A stretch of 64,000 bases of DNA from Hedera helix (taxonomy: Eukaryota > Streptophyta > Magnoliopsida > Apiales > Araliaceae): assembly GCA_947179155.2 (NCBI GenBank), contig OX359264.1, positions 4,088,001 through 4,152,000 on the forward strand, written 5' to 3'. The stretch's first letter is position 1. Each line of letters starts with the position of its first letter. Shown here piece by piece: positions 32,443-43,304 of the stretch. Position numbers and translations under genes: made by a program. Under the pieces are notes generated by a model. It searched no databases. It had not been told where the DNA came from and saw only the letters and a program-made list of their open reading frames with translations.

Positions 32443-33341
32443 GTGATAAAGAAGTTGAACTGAGTCGTGATCAAAATTTTGCAAAGTGGTTGAAGGACAA
32501 AGTAAGTTATTTAACTTAATTAAGTATGACTTAATTAGTACGATTTCATTTTATTTAATTTATGAAACACTTATAACAATATATTTAACAATTATAGGCT
32601 ATTAATGATGGTACAATTAATTCAAATGTACAAGTCTTAGTCATGGGCCCAGACAGGGACCAAGTCACTCGCAATGGTTATAAAGTAAATGGCTATTACT
32701 TTCATACAAAGCCATATGCCATCGGTAAAAGAACAACCAATACTGGAGTGTTTGTTCAAGGAGATTATTACAATGAGGTTAGTCGTGCCTTTTATGGGGA
32801 GTTGGAGGACGTTATTGAGTTGTCGTACAAGGGTACCTAAGGAGGTCAAATTAATCTGTTTAAGTGTCGTTGGTTTGATTCAGAAAAAGGCACACGTGTC
32901 GATCGACACGGAATTGTCGACATTTACCTCAACAAAAGGACATATATGAATGCATCATTTGTGTTGCCAACTCAAACACAACAAGTATATTACACTTCTA
33001 CTCCCATTCGAAAAAGGGATAGACTCCCTACAGATTGGCAAGTTGTCATTCATACTCCCACACGCAATCGTGTCCAATCACTAGACGGAGAAGTCTACCA
33101 AGAGGAGATGTTACATAACCCTCCTATAATAAATGTCGATGACAACAATCAACTCAACAATTTAGAGAGTGGAGGTGATGATGATGAATTGAATCCCGAT
33201 TTAGTACAACAGTTAGATGACAGTAATACTGAGGAGGAAGAGTTTTTAAGTGACACCGACACTGAATCTGAAACATGCAATGGTTATGATTCTCCACATA
33301 TTGGTGAAAATAATTATGAATCTGACAGCGAGTTTCATTAA
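32442..33341 (+). pseudogene. CACTA TNP2 C-terminal region with DUF4216 domain
   Basis: The first exon piece ends at 32501 (EVELSRDQNFAKWLKDK, then GTAAGT). The next exon, 32598-33341, encodes VLVMGPDRDQVTRNGYKVNG, YYFHTKPYAIGKRTTNTGVF, NLFKCRWFD and DRLPTDWQVVIHTPTRNR, typical of the DUF4216 domain at the end of plant TNP2-type transposases. An acidic tail (LDDSNTEEEEFLSDTDTESE) follows. One in-frame TAA at 32838-32840 interrupts the domain, and the catalytic N-terminal part is absent. Confidence 0.85.
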
Positions 33342-33480
33342 AATGTATGTTTAATATACATGTTTTATATACACTTGTCATTAATAATTGCACACATGTT
33401 TTATATATTGTTGGCCTGCCATAAACCATTGCACACATGTCATAATCATTTACATTTAATATGTCATTTTTTTTAAATAA

Positions 33481-35022
33481 ATGTCATCTTCAGCACCGCC
33501 TAGAAAGCGCGGTTTGGATCGGGGTCCAAATCAGATCCCCAAGGCCCCAAATAATCTAGATGACCGCATTCCATTGCAGATTTACCCTGATCCAGACAAC
33601 ACGTAAGTTATTAATTAACCATATAGTAGTATAATAAAAATATATTATTGTTGTATATATATTAATATAAATTATTGTATATTTCAGCGATTTTGCATAT
33701 ATTAGGGTTGTTAAATGTATTGCACAACTGTGCCTACAAAACTGGCCTACCCCAGCTGTTACGTGGGCCAGCACACCGCTTGCCCACAAGGAGGCATGTT
33801 GGCAGGAGTTTCAGGTTTTTTTTTCCTAAGTTACAGTATTCTATGCACCTAATGTTTACTATTATCAGATTATAATAGAACTATTTTAATGTTATTATTG
33901 TATTTTAATTTTAGAAAATATACAAATGGGACGAGGCACAGAACAGTGTTATACAGACACTGTTCTAGTAAAAGTGTGTTGTTCGAACAAAAGACAATAT
34001 AAAGAAGGAGCGGGAAAAGGCACTCTACAATGCTGGCATAGACCATCCTGGCCATGCTGAGGAGTATATGCATGAGTATGCCCCGTGGTGGTGCTCACAC
34101 GATATCTGGGCTGAGATGTGCCAGTAGCGGTGGAGTGAGGAATGGGCAAGGAAATGTAGGACTGCTGCCAGGAACAGATCCGCTGGTGTACTTGAAGGGG
34201 AAAAGCCAAATGGTACATATAAATGCGGTAATATATCACAGGCGGAACATTTCGCTCAAAAGGTACGGAGTTTGTTATATAGTAGTTTATTTATGTTTAC
34301 AGTCATATATTTATTTTATTAGTATACATTTGCATTATATAAACATATATTTATACACTTGTCATATTTGTAGTCTTGTGGATCCGAAAGCCAAACTGTA
34401 AATTGGTTGGATGTGTATGTGGTGACCCGTGATGGTCTGCCAGTTGCTTTGCGGATACGAGTACGTTTTTATCTACATTATATGTTTATAATTCTTTGAT
34501 GTTATTATTAATGTTGATTATTTACTTGTAACTAATCAATGTATAAGTTTATTACAGGACACTTACAGTCAATTAATGGACAAACGGTATCCCTTTGGCA
34601 GTCCTTGTCCGTCAATTGATCAAGAATTGTAAGAAAGGGCGCCAATTGTAAAGAAGAATTTTGTCAAGGGCCAAGGACAGCGAAAACGGCCGATTATTAG
34701 TCCTTCTGGCAGCTCGGGTAGCCACTCTATACAAGCATCATACAATCCGACGACACATAATGCTGCGGAGTATGTTCGAGCCATATGTAGAGATCCTGCC
34801 CTCCTGCGTGAACTGCAAGATCATCTGAAGGCGCTGAGTCCTGAGTCCTTATCTAATGTAGTGGCGACAGCAGCAAGTCAGATAGACCAGGAGGAGGCTT
34901 CACATGACGAGGTAATCTTATCAATTGCTGCAATTAAATTAATCACTCAAAAATACTATATATATAGATGTTTCGATTCAAAAAAAGTTTTTTTTTTTGT
35001 TTTGTTACAGGAACGTACATAA
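33481..35022 (+). pseudogene. CACTA TNPA/Ptta-like small ORF, right copy
   Basis: Exons by GT..AG borders: 33481-33602, 33688-33814, 33915-34262, 34374-34460, 34558-34911, 35011-35022. The product starts MSSSAPPRKRGLDRGPNQIP and has AQLCLQNWPTPAVTW, YMHEYAPWWCSHDIWAEM, QTVNWLDVYVVTRDGLPVAL and VKGQGQRKRPIISPSGSSGS. It ends in a helical ICRDPALLRELQDHLKALSP segment. Stops TAG TAA and TAG in exon 3 and TAA in exon 5 inactivate it. In the family this protein binds subterminal repeats and cooperates with TNP2. It lies 140 bp after the TNP2 stop, the usual order. Confidence 0.75.
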
Positions 35023-35309
35023 CAGCCTTATATCTCGATGATGCATGAGCTACATATCTTTTCTGTATTCCCTTTTGTGCTCATTTTATGTTATACCACA
35101 TGCACGATCGAAAATATTATTGTAATTTTGGGATTTATTGTATATATATATATATTTAGATTAATGGATGTTGATTTTATGTCATTATTTGGAATGAATT
35201 TAGTATTTGCTTGGAGATCTAGATAAGATCTTATTGTGCTGTGTGTTGGGATTTGAATACAGGTTATAAAAATTAGGGAAATCAGAAAAACATTTTTTTT
35301 TATTATTAT

Positions 35310-35716
35310 CCTTATCTGCGACCGAATTCAGTTGCTAAATATCGATCGCTAAATAGTAATTTCCGTCGCTAAAACAATCGGTCGCTGATGACAGTCGCTG
35401 ACATGTGTTGGTCGCTATTATTCCTAGTGGTCGCTAATAAGCGGTCGCAATTCCCGTCGCAAAAATGTCGGTCGCTAATATCTGTCGCCATTACGTGGTG
35501 CCCCGTCAGTACAATGCTGATTAGGCTCTAGCAACCACATCGGTCGCTAACGGTTGATCGCTGTTTGTCTGGTCGCTATTGTCAGTCACTAATGTGTACT
35601 CTAGCGACCAGATTTTATGTGACCCCATTTAGCGACCGAAGTCGGTCGCTATTTGATATTAACGACCGATTTCGGACGCTAAATGTCGGTCGTTAATAGC
35701 TGTTTTTCTTGTAGTG
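35310..35716 (+). repeat. CACTA subterminal repeat region and terminus
   Basis: At least a dozen copies of GGTCGCTA or its complement occur in both orientations within 400 bp, ending in AATAGCTGTTTTTCTTGTAGTG. The same word family fills 25390-25680 at the other end of the composite. These are the expected binding sites of the TNPA-type protein. Confidence 0.8.
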
Positions 35717-36500
35717 TTCCACAATAAAAATCTCATTCCTTTTATTAATCATCTATCGATTTACTAATACTAGGTTTTATAACTTAACCTTTAATTGCGT
35801 TTGATTTCATTGTAAGCCTAAATTTTTACCAAAGTGGCTATCTTCCACTTCTTTTTCTGAGGATCATCATGATCTTCAATCATATTAACTGATTAAGATC
35901 ATACCTACTCGTCTTATGAAGTTTCGGATTATCACAAATGATTTAATATGTACATCAGTTACAGATAAATAATATAACTGAGAAAAAAAACTGATCAGTT
36001 ATTTAATTCAAAGAAATGTTATTACAAAATTAATTTTATAACTGACAATTAATTTTGTAATTGACATTTTTTGAATAAATAATGAATCTCATTGTGTTAC
36101 TGATAATTGAATTTTTAATCTCTATGAGTAATTTCTAAACTCCCTTCTTTCAACATTTACAAAGCAGTATTCGAAAAGTTAACTTGTGAATTGCTATCAC
36201 AGTAAAGGAAAGCGGTATGCTTGACATATATGTTGAAGGTATATTGTCAGTAGTCTTTTAGCAAACTAATTTTGGTAAAGGAGAAATAAACACCCTAAAG
36301 ATAGAGACTACCGCGTCAAGACTCCAATTCATATATTCCTTAATTGTTCTAAATTCCTAACATCCTTGGGTTCATACCTCTATTATTTCCAAATACTACA
36401 TTTTCCTCTAAATATGTCTGATATCGATCTTTCAGTTGAAGGACCTAAAATAATGGCTCAGCTAAACTACACTAAGCAACAATTTTGTCTGGCATATATT
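35717..36500. other. Intergenic, no supported gene
   Basis: AT-rich sequence with no domain-bearing frame. A repeated TTTTGTAATTGACA / TTATAACTGACAATTAAT motif near 36020-36070 forms a short inverted pair. Confidence 0.6.
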
Positions 36501-36504
36501 ATCT

Positions 36505-38330
36505 GTCTAACTGCCTCCAAAAGAAAATTCCTAGGAAATGACGATTCTAGTGACAAACAATTCTGTTCTGTTTAATGAATCAGGTAGCACTCTTTATATA
36601 TCACTAAAAAAAATTACTCTGTGTTTGTCAATTTCTGAAAATAAAATATACGATGCAAGTGTTGAGCTCAAGATTTTGACACTATTACATTTAAAATTAA
36701 TTGATGATATTTGGATTTTTATCTCTATCACTCGTCATTTTGTGTTTGGGAAAGGAAAAATGCATGTAGCAGTTTGAAAAAAAAATTGGTGAGGGAGCCT
36801 CTAGAGCCTACTTTAAAGCAAAGTTTGATGAGTAAGCATTAAATTCACATGTAGTCTCCTGACGTTCAGTTGTTTTATATATATATATATATATATATAC
36901 CTTTTGTTTGGTTCTTAAGAAAAAAGGAGGAGAGGGGGGGGGGGGGGGGGGGGAGGAATTGTACAATGAATTTAATTTGAGAACAACTCAATTCGTTTAT
37001 GGTCCTACGCTAATCTTTAATATTTAAAGAAAAAAGCAACTAAATAAATAAATTCAGGACTCTTTTTTGGAGAAATGTAGTATTAATTTTTGTAAATTTC
37101 CAAGTGCTTGTCATCATTCCAACTTCATCTAGACGTGCGTATCGTGCTTGCTATCAGAGAGGATTGCGCTAATGGGAAGTTGTTGGATAAAGATGGTTCA
37201 ATGATGCATGCACCGTTGCACGTACGTACAAATATCTGATAATTGTTAGTGCCAATTTCAGGACTTTTACGGTTTCTCTTTTTCAACCTCACAATTAAAA
37301 CTGTGAATATTATTATCAACTATTCTTGTTTTATTGCTACATGGCTTAATTTACTATAAGAATATTATTTATTATTTATAAGCTCTTTTTCCATTGTCAA
37401 TTTTTAACTCCTTGCACATGACAATTTCCAATGTGACCAAGAATGAGAAATTTGTACGGCTTTTAATATAATATATCATCGTTTCTTTAAATTCCTAGCA
37501 ACCTAATTAATTCAAGGACTAAATTTGATACTAAACTTATTTTTAGTTCAAATTTTATAATTTAGAAACTCCTCATTCTATGAACATAAGTTAGTTGTTG
37601 AAAATTCAACCAAGTTGCTATAAACGGTCGAATTTCTCCCAATTTAGATGGTAGGTTTATAAACATGTGAATATAGTTCAACAAATTATTCCTTCTATGG
37701 AATAGATAGTTGTTCTATCAAAGAAAAAAAATATTCCAATTTTTTATTTATCGTTTGCAACTTTTAAGGATAATAATTTACTTTTCTATATTATTCCCAA
37801 TTATCTCATTTTCTTTTCAAGGAAATCTCTCTCTTGTATCAAGTTCCCACAAATTAAGCCATAGTTGTGAAATTTTAATCATCAGATAATATTATTAAAT
37901 GATTTTTTAAAACGAATATTATTTTAGAAGGGAAGGAGTAAATTAATGTACTTGAAATGTAGCTAGGGTTCGACAATTACAAAAAGTGCCGGATTCATTT
38001 CACATTTTAGTCTAATTCAAACATTTAAATCAGATAAGAGAGGCTCAACTACTCCTATCAATTGCTGTTGAGAAGCATGATCATGAACATATAATGACTA
38101 TTTGGGAACCTAATTATAGCGCGCTTTAATTTGCTCAACAATATACATTACTTATGCGTGATCAAGCTAAAGCATTTCAATCAATCATTTAATATAAATG
38201 GGATTCTAATGTTAGGTAAGTTGAGACTTTTTGGTTGGTTATTGATCATGCCTTAAGCATATCAACTAAAAGTTGTGGTTTATTGGAGGACATATATAAT
38301 GGTTGTCACTTGCATGCTTTTGTAGAAAAG
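36505..38330. repeat. Paralogous noncoding block B (partner of 18920-20000)
   Basis: Matches block A in the same order (36537-36590 and 38194-38300), with about 0.7 kb of extra sequence between the matches, including an (AT)n run and a 20-base G homopolymer. Frames at 36366-36777 are short and lack domains. Confidence 0.5.
36934..36953. repeat. Poly(G) tract, 20 bases
   Basis: Uninterrupted G20 following GGAGGAGA and preceded by an (AT)n run at 36875-36899. It could form G-quadruplex structure, or its length could be an assembly or sequencing artefact. Confidence 0.85.
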
Positions 38331-38530
38331 AAGCTAAAAACAAGCTTTTATCACTATATATCTTCCACTTTTCTAAATTACCCACTTAATGAGCCTTAAA
38401 CAATGGTCACTAGCCTACTTAATTATGCCATTTCTCATGAGGGAGAAAAATTCTTTGCTCATTAGTATTATTTTGTATCATATGTCAAATCCCTAGCCAG
38501 ATTCATATAAACGTGTGTGTGTGTGTATAA

Positions 38531-38535
<5 letters not shown>

Positions 38536-38586
<51 letters not shown>
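38536..38586. repeat. (AT)n microsatellite preceded by GT repeats
   Basis: GTGTGTGTGTGT changes into TATAAATATATA and then a long AT run. Confidence 0.9.
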
Positions 38587-38589
<3 letters not shown>

Positions 38590-39037
38590 TGAAACAATAT
38601 AGCGTGTTAAGTAATTAATTTTTTTTTGTCTAATTTATTCAAATTAATAACCGTCTAGAATTTGTCCAAGTAAATTGTACTACGACATCATAATGTCATA
38701 AGGTAAATTATGAAATTGTTATCCGTTTTGTCTTTATTTGTTAAGGAAGTCAAGTCTTCATTCGAAGTTGATATGTAGCATCATTTCAAAAAATTTAGTA
38801 ATTGACTTTAATGATGAAGTCTTGAATTTACACTAGTAGTGGAGACCAAAATGGTCAAGCCAAGTGGGAAAATTGGGTTCACCAAGATAATTTGAAACTA
38901 GCGATGCTTTATTAATCGATCGGAGTCCCATAAATCCACACCGAGGAAGAAAAGAAAAACGCGTTTGATAGTGTTGGTATTAATCCTTTTCCAAGAAATA
39001 GGGTTGAGTCTTCTTTTTCTTCCCAAAATTATAACTA

Positions 39038-39930
39038 GCACATTAAGGGTACGTGTAACCCCCATTGTCGTCTAACATCTTCTAGTGCGAGTTTATTCAT
39101 TAATAAATACTCTATCAATCAATAAGGTGTCATGTTATTAACACTGTTTATATATATGGACAGTATAAAAAAATTTAATTCTATAAATAAGGTAGTTGAT
39201 AATTAATGTCGGAATAATAATTATGTTGTAAGAGTAAATATATATTTAGTTACGTTTTTACATTTGTTTTAATCACATCCAGGTCCCTTGTACCACGGGT
39301 TTGGTGCTCACGTGACTATTCTACCATGTCATCTCATACATCCAATCTGAATAAAATAATAATAAGAACTTAATTTATATTCATCCATAACTAATCCCAA
39401 GTTCTGCGTACCTTTATACATACAAACTGTCGTACCTGACATATTACAAAATACAATAATATTTACACAATAATTACAATACTAGTATATCTACTGCTGG
39501 TTGGCTTTTCTTTTACCCTTATCTACACTTGACCCTTCGGTCTTCTCTGGCTTAGCTGAAATATCATGAATGAAAGCAAGAGTGAGCTTAAAATAACTCA
39601 GCAAATAAATAAATACAAGATAACATGATATTTCGAAATGATAAGTATACATCATTTATGAGGAAATGGAGATATTCATATCAACACTGACTTTTGACAT
39701 TAAGGGTACGGGTAACCCCATTGTCGTCTTACATCTTCTAGTACGAGTTTATTCATTAATAAATACTCTATCAATCAATAAGGTGTCATGTTATTAACAC
39801 TGTTTATATATACGGACAGTGTAGAAAATTTTAATTCTATAAATAAGGCAGTTGATAATTAATGTCGGAATAATAATTATGTTGTAAGAGTAAAAATATA
39901 TTTAGTTATATTTTTACATTTGTTCTAATT
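39038..39930. repeat. Direct duplication flanking LTR-like sequence
   Basis: About 225 bp starting CATTAAGGGTACGTGTAACC (39038-39262) recurs at 39699-39930 with few differences. Between them, 39266-39698 includes GAGTGAGCTTAAAATAACTCAG, similar to the reverse complement of text near the 3' end of the TGTAAGACCCCG LTRs. This suggests a remnant of a related element on the minus strand. No gene is seen. Confidence 0.6.
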
Positions 39931-40429
39931 ATATTTTAAACTTTCAACGATACTTATTGCTCTAAAAATATAATTATTGTTATGACGTTATCGATGACCA
40001 TAAATAAAAGGGTATATAAGAAATACAAAGATTTACACAAATCTTTTACTTTTTTTTTAAATATATATTACATTTTTTTTAACATAAAACACGACAAATA
40101 ATTATATTAATGATTAACAGGTGCACTATGAAGGAAAATTTCTCCTAAATTTACCAAGTTCCCCTCCTACACGTTCTCCCTTAATTAGGCCACTAAACCT
40201 AAAATGTGCTCTCCCTCAATTAGGCCACTAAAATTAAAATATGTCTCTATAATAAATATGTAATCATATAGATTTTTCAAAAGAATGTTTAAGACGAAGT
40301 GAAATAACAAAAAAAAATTAAATACCGTAACATATACTCAAATGCGTCTTTAAAAAAATCAAAACATAATTATTAAGTATATATTTGTCGAAATAAGAAG
40401 AATTATCTTGTTATCATACTTTTTATTAT

Positions 40430-40620
40430 GTTAATTAATATGAAACGGAAAGTGGGTCCGAAAAACGGGTCTAATTCGCTCTCCAGATCTCTACCACCTC
40501 ACACCGTGCGACAGATGGGTCCAGCTACCCGATTCACGTTGTTAACGAGTTCGTCGGACAGTAGTTTCCGCTTACGTGTCCCTCCCGTGACAGATTCACA
40601 TATGACAAGTTTATACTTAT
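40430..40620. other. GC-richer island of unknown origin
   Basis: About 170 bp of balanced base composition (GTGGGTCCGAAAAACGGGTC ... GTCCCTCCCGTGACAGATTC) in an AT-rich surrounding. A 64-codon frame runs through it but shows no domain. Unrecognised. Confidence 0.3.
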
Positions 40621-40622
40621 AA

Positions 40623-40743
40623 TAATCAAATATTATATTAAATATTATATTTATTTATATTATTAAAAAAATAGACATGACACAAATTTTAATATAATAC
40701 TCTATTTTTTAATAATATAAATAAATATAATATTTGATTGTTA
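40623..40743. repeat. Long AT-rich hairpin
   Basis: Arms 40623-40673 and 40702-40743 are inverted copies (AATCAAATATTATATT... and ...AATATAATATTTGATT). The left arm has an extra 14-base partial duplication. The loop is about 28 bp. MITE or cruciform-forming sequence. Confidence 0.7.
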
Positions 40744-41224
40744 TATATTTATACTTAAGATAATACTATATTTATTATATTCAGACACAACATAGAACAC
40801 TATATGAATCTCAGCCATTAAAAAGTGAGACTTGACACGATTTTTTTTTAAATTTCACTTTTTAATAATTAAAATCTATATAATATTTTATATTGTGTCC
40901 AGATATAGTGTGCCTAGATTTATTTTTATACTTATTCATTCACATAATCACGTAATCTATTATTTTGAACAAATAAGAAAATTGAATTTCTGCAATAGCC
41001 CCTACGATTTGGGTAAATTAAAAGAAAATTTGTTCAGAGCTATTCTTTTTTTTTTGCATTATTATTTTTTTTGGCTACATATCGCTGAAAAATATGCCCA
41101 TTTTGTACTTAATTGATACATTGATACGGTATATAAATAGTACAATTATATAAATAGTTTATGAATGTTATTATATACATTTATCGAAATTAGAAGTATT
41201 TATCCATTCTCAAATTTATGTCAT

Positions 41225-41431
41225 ACTCCCTCCACTCCAAAATTAGAGATATAATTTTATTTTTAAGATCGAATAACGGTATATTAAATTTCAAAATTGA
41301 CATGACTTAGAAAAATTTAGAATAAAATAAATATTATGATTAATATTTTTTATTATATATTTAAAATTTAATATATCGTTATTTAATTTTAAAAATAAAA
41401 TTGTTTTTTTAATTTTGGAAACGGAGAATAC
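41225..41431. mobile_element. Stowaway-like MITE
   Basis: Left end TACTCCCTCCACTCCAAAATTAGAGATATAATTTTATTTTTAAG-type; the right end (TTTTTAATTTTGGAAACGGAG) is its inverted counterpart. Length about 205 bp. It sits 300 bp upstream of the RING-ligase TATA box. Confidence 0.65.
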
Positions 41432-41529
41432 CAGATATCCCCTCCCTTATAAAATAGAATATGGACACATTTTCTTTATTAAAGACATTAATTAAATGGA
41501 GGGTTTTCTGTGGACGGTTGTGTAAAAAA

Positions 41530-41539
41530 CTATAAATGG
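41530..41539 (+). promoter_or_regulatory. TATA box of the BOI-type RING ligase gene
   Basis: CTATAAATGG about 360 bp upstream of the start codon. The likely 5' leader (from about 41565) has pyrimidine-rich CTCTCTCTTC and CTTCTCTCTCC tracts, common in plant leaders. Inferred from position. Confidence 0.5.
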
Positions 41540-41890
41540 ACAACAATTATAATAACAAATCAGCAGCAGGCAGTCCTTTTGGTTACTATTTTTTGATTCC
41601 CTCTGGTTTTTGGTAGTTGCTCACTACTTTAAAGGGCACGAACACTCGTACAAATCTCTTCGACTTTCTCGCTCTAGAATTGGTAATGGATGCCCTTTCT
41701 CTCTCTTCAATTCTTTGACTTTCCTTCTCTCTCCAAATTCCATAAATATAAACCAAACCCATCCATCCCCTCTAGTTGCCACCTCCATTGCATGCTCTGC
41801 TCTCAATTCTCATCTCCTCCATATTTATTCTCTCTTTAACCAAAACCACTCAGAAAAAAAAATAAAAATAAATCAGTAACTTGAGATTTC

Positions 41891-43304
41891 ATGGCAGTTG
41901 AAGCCAGGCATATGAATCTCTTTCCTCAACAAATCTTCACAAATAGGTACGAATGAAATTAAATTCTTATAAACTTTTTTCCTACGATTATAAGAATATC
42001 GTCTGTCAAACAGTTTGAAGGCGTAAAATACCGTCTTGTCAAACAATTTGACTGACATCCTCGTCTGTTGTTGTATCTGTTTATTAGTTGTGTTGTATTA
42101 ATTTGTTATTCCTTTTTCTGATATGGGTTTAAATTAAAATTTGCAGAGATTTTGTGAATTTTGATCCAGCAAACGCCTACGGATACAATTCGGGGGGTCA
42201 AATGGGTTATGGGGTTCCTTTCACCACTACAATGGCGGATACTTTCTTGCCATTCAATCAATCTTTAGTTTGTGATTTGGCTCAACCCAAAACTTCAATG
42301 AAGGCTGAAAGTGGACTCACTTGCAATTTACCAATTGCCCCAAGAAAACGTTCAAGAGATTCAATGAGCATCCCGTTAAACAGTGTTATGATCCCCCAGA
42401 AGAGTAATTTTCCCCATGATTTTTCATCTGTTCTTCTCGATGAAGAAAGTTTGTCGCTGCAGATCCAACAACAGCAGTTGGAAATTGATCACATCATTTC
42501 CCAACATGTAAGTCTTCACTTTGTACCAATCCTATTTTTTAAAATTATTATGCACAAATAATTCTTGCAGAAATATTCAGTCTTCACGAATTAATTATTA
42601 AGTATTAATTATTAGAGGGTCGATTTTTTAATTTTTTAATTTTTTAATTTTTTTTTTAAAGATATTCAGCTAGTAAGAATTATTAAATGTTATTTTTTTC
42701 TGATGTTATTTTCTTGGTGAAATTTCAGACAAAGAAGATAAGATTGGAAGTTGAAGAGAGACAAAAGCAACAAGCAAGAGTGTGGGTATCTGCAATAGGA
42801 GAAGGTGTGATCAAAAAATTGAAGGAAAAGGATGAACAAATTCAGAAAATGGGAAAATTGAATCTGGCACTTCAAGAAAGAGTGAAGAGTCTTTACTTGG
42901 AGAACCAATTATGGAAAGATTTAGCACAATCAAATGAAGCCACGGCCATGTCACTGCGGTGCAATTTAGAACAGGTGTTGGCGCATGTTAGCAACGAGCA
43001 GCAGATTCCGGCTGGTGAAGCGGTGGCGGAGGAAGCGGAGTCGTGCTGCGGCAGCAGTGATTACGGGTGGGAAAGGGAAGATGAGGAGGTGGTGGGGCAG
43101 CGGCGCACGTTAGCATTAAAGGAGGTTGGTGGGGGTGGGGGTGGGAATAGGATGTGCAGGAAATGTGGGGAAAGGGAATCGTGCGTGTTGCTGCTGCCAT
43201 GCAGGCATCTTTGCCTTTGCACAATTTGTGGGACCACCCTTCAGTCTACCTGCCCTGTATGTAACACTAGAATGAATGCTACGGTGCATGTTAGCATGTC
43301 TTGA
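41891..43304 (+). CDS. BOI-type RING E3 ubiquitin ligase (BOI/BRG-like)
   Basis: Three exons with GT..AG borders: 41891-41946, 42147-42507 and 42729-43304, giving 330 residues. The N-terminal part (MAVEARHMNLFPQQIFTNRD, then a region with APRKRSRDSMS) is poorly conserved. A coiled-coil region follows: SLQIQQQQLEIDHIISQH, EVEERQKQQARVWVSAIGEG and KEKDEQIQKMGKLNLALQER. Next come SLYLENQLWKDLAQSNEATA, an acidic and Gly-rich linker, and a C-terminal C3HC4 RING (CRKCGERESCVLLLPCRHLC then CTICGTTLQSTCPVCNTRMN). This architecture is that of Botrytis susceptible1 interactor (BOI) and BRG proteins, which ubiquitinate partners in stress, cell-death and gibberellin responses. The start is the first ATG after the leader, giving the family-typical short first exon. 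No defects are seen. Confidence 0.92.

Larger units (their letters stand above)
32181..35716 (+). mobile_element. CACTA (En/Spm) transposon, 3' half, plus orientation
   Basis: It contains the C-terminal TNP2/DUF4216 region and the complete small CACTA ORF, followed by a 690-bp subterminal tract packed with GGTCGCTA / AGCGACC words (35310-35700). It ends CTTGTAGTG at 35716. The 5' part of TNP2 and the 5' terminus are missing; the left border touches plastid DNA. Flanking trinucleotides at 25357-25359 (GCA) and 35717-35719 (TTC) do not match, so the two ends were not created by one insertion. A (TAA)n run lies at 32396-32442. Confidence 0.78.

Noticed and set aside
25360..35716. Single intact autonomous CACTA transposon
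   Set aside because: Both ends carry the 3'-type ORF pointing outwards, TNP2 catalytic sequence is missing, outer trinucleotides differ and plastid DNA lies in the middle.
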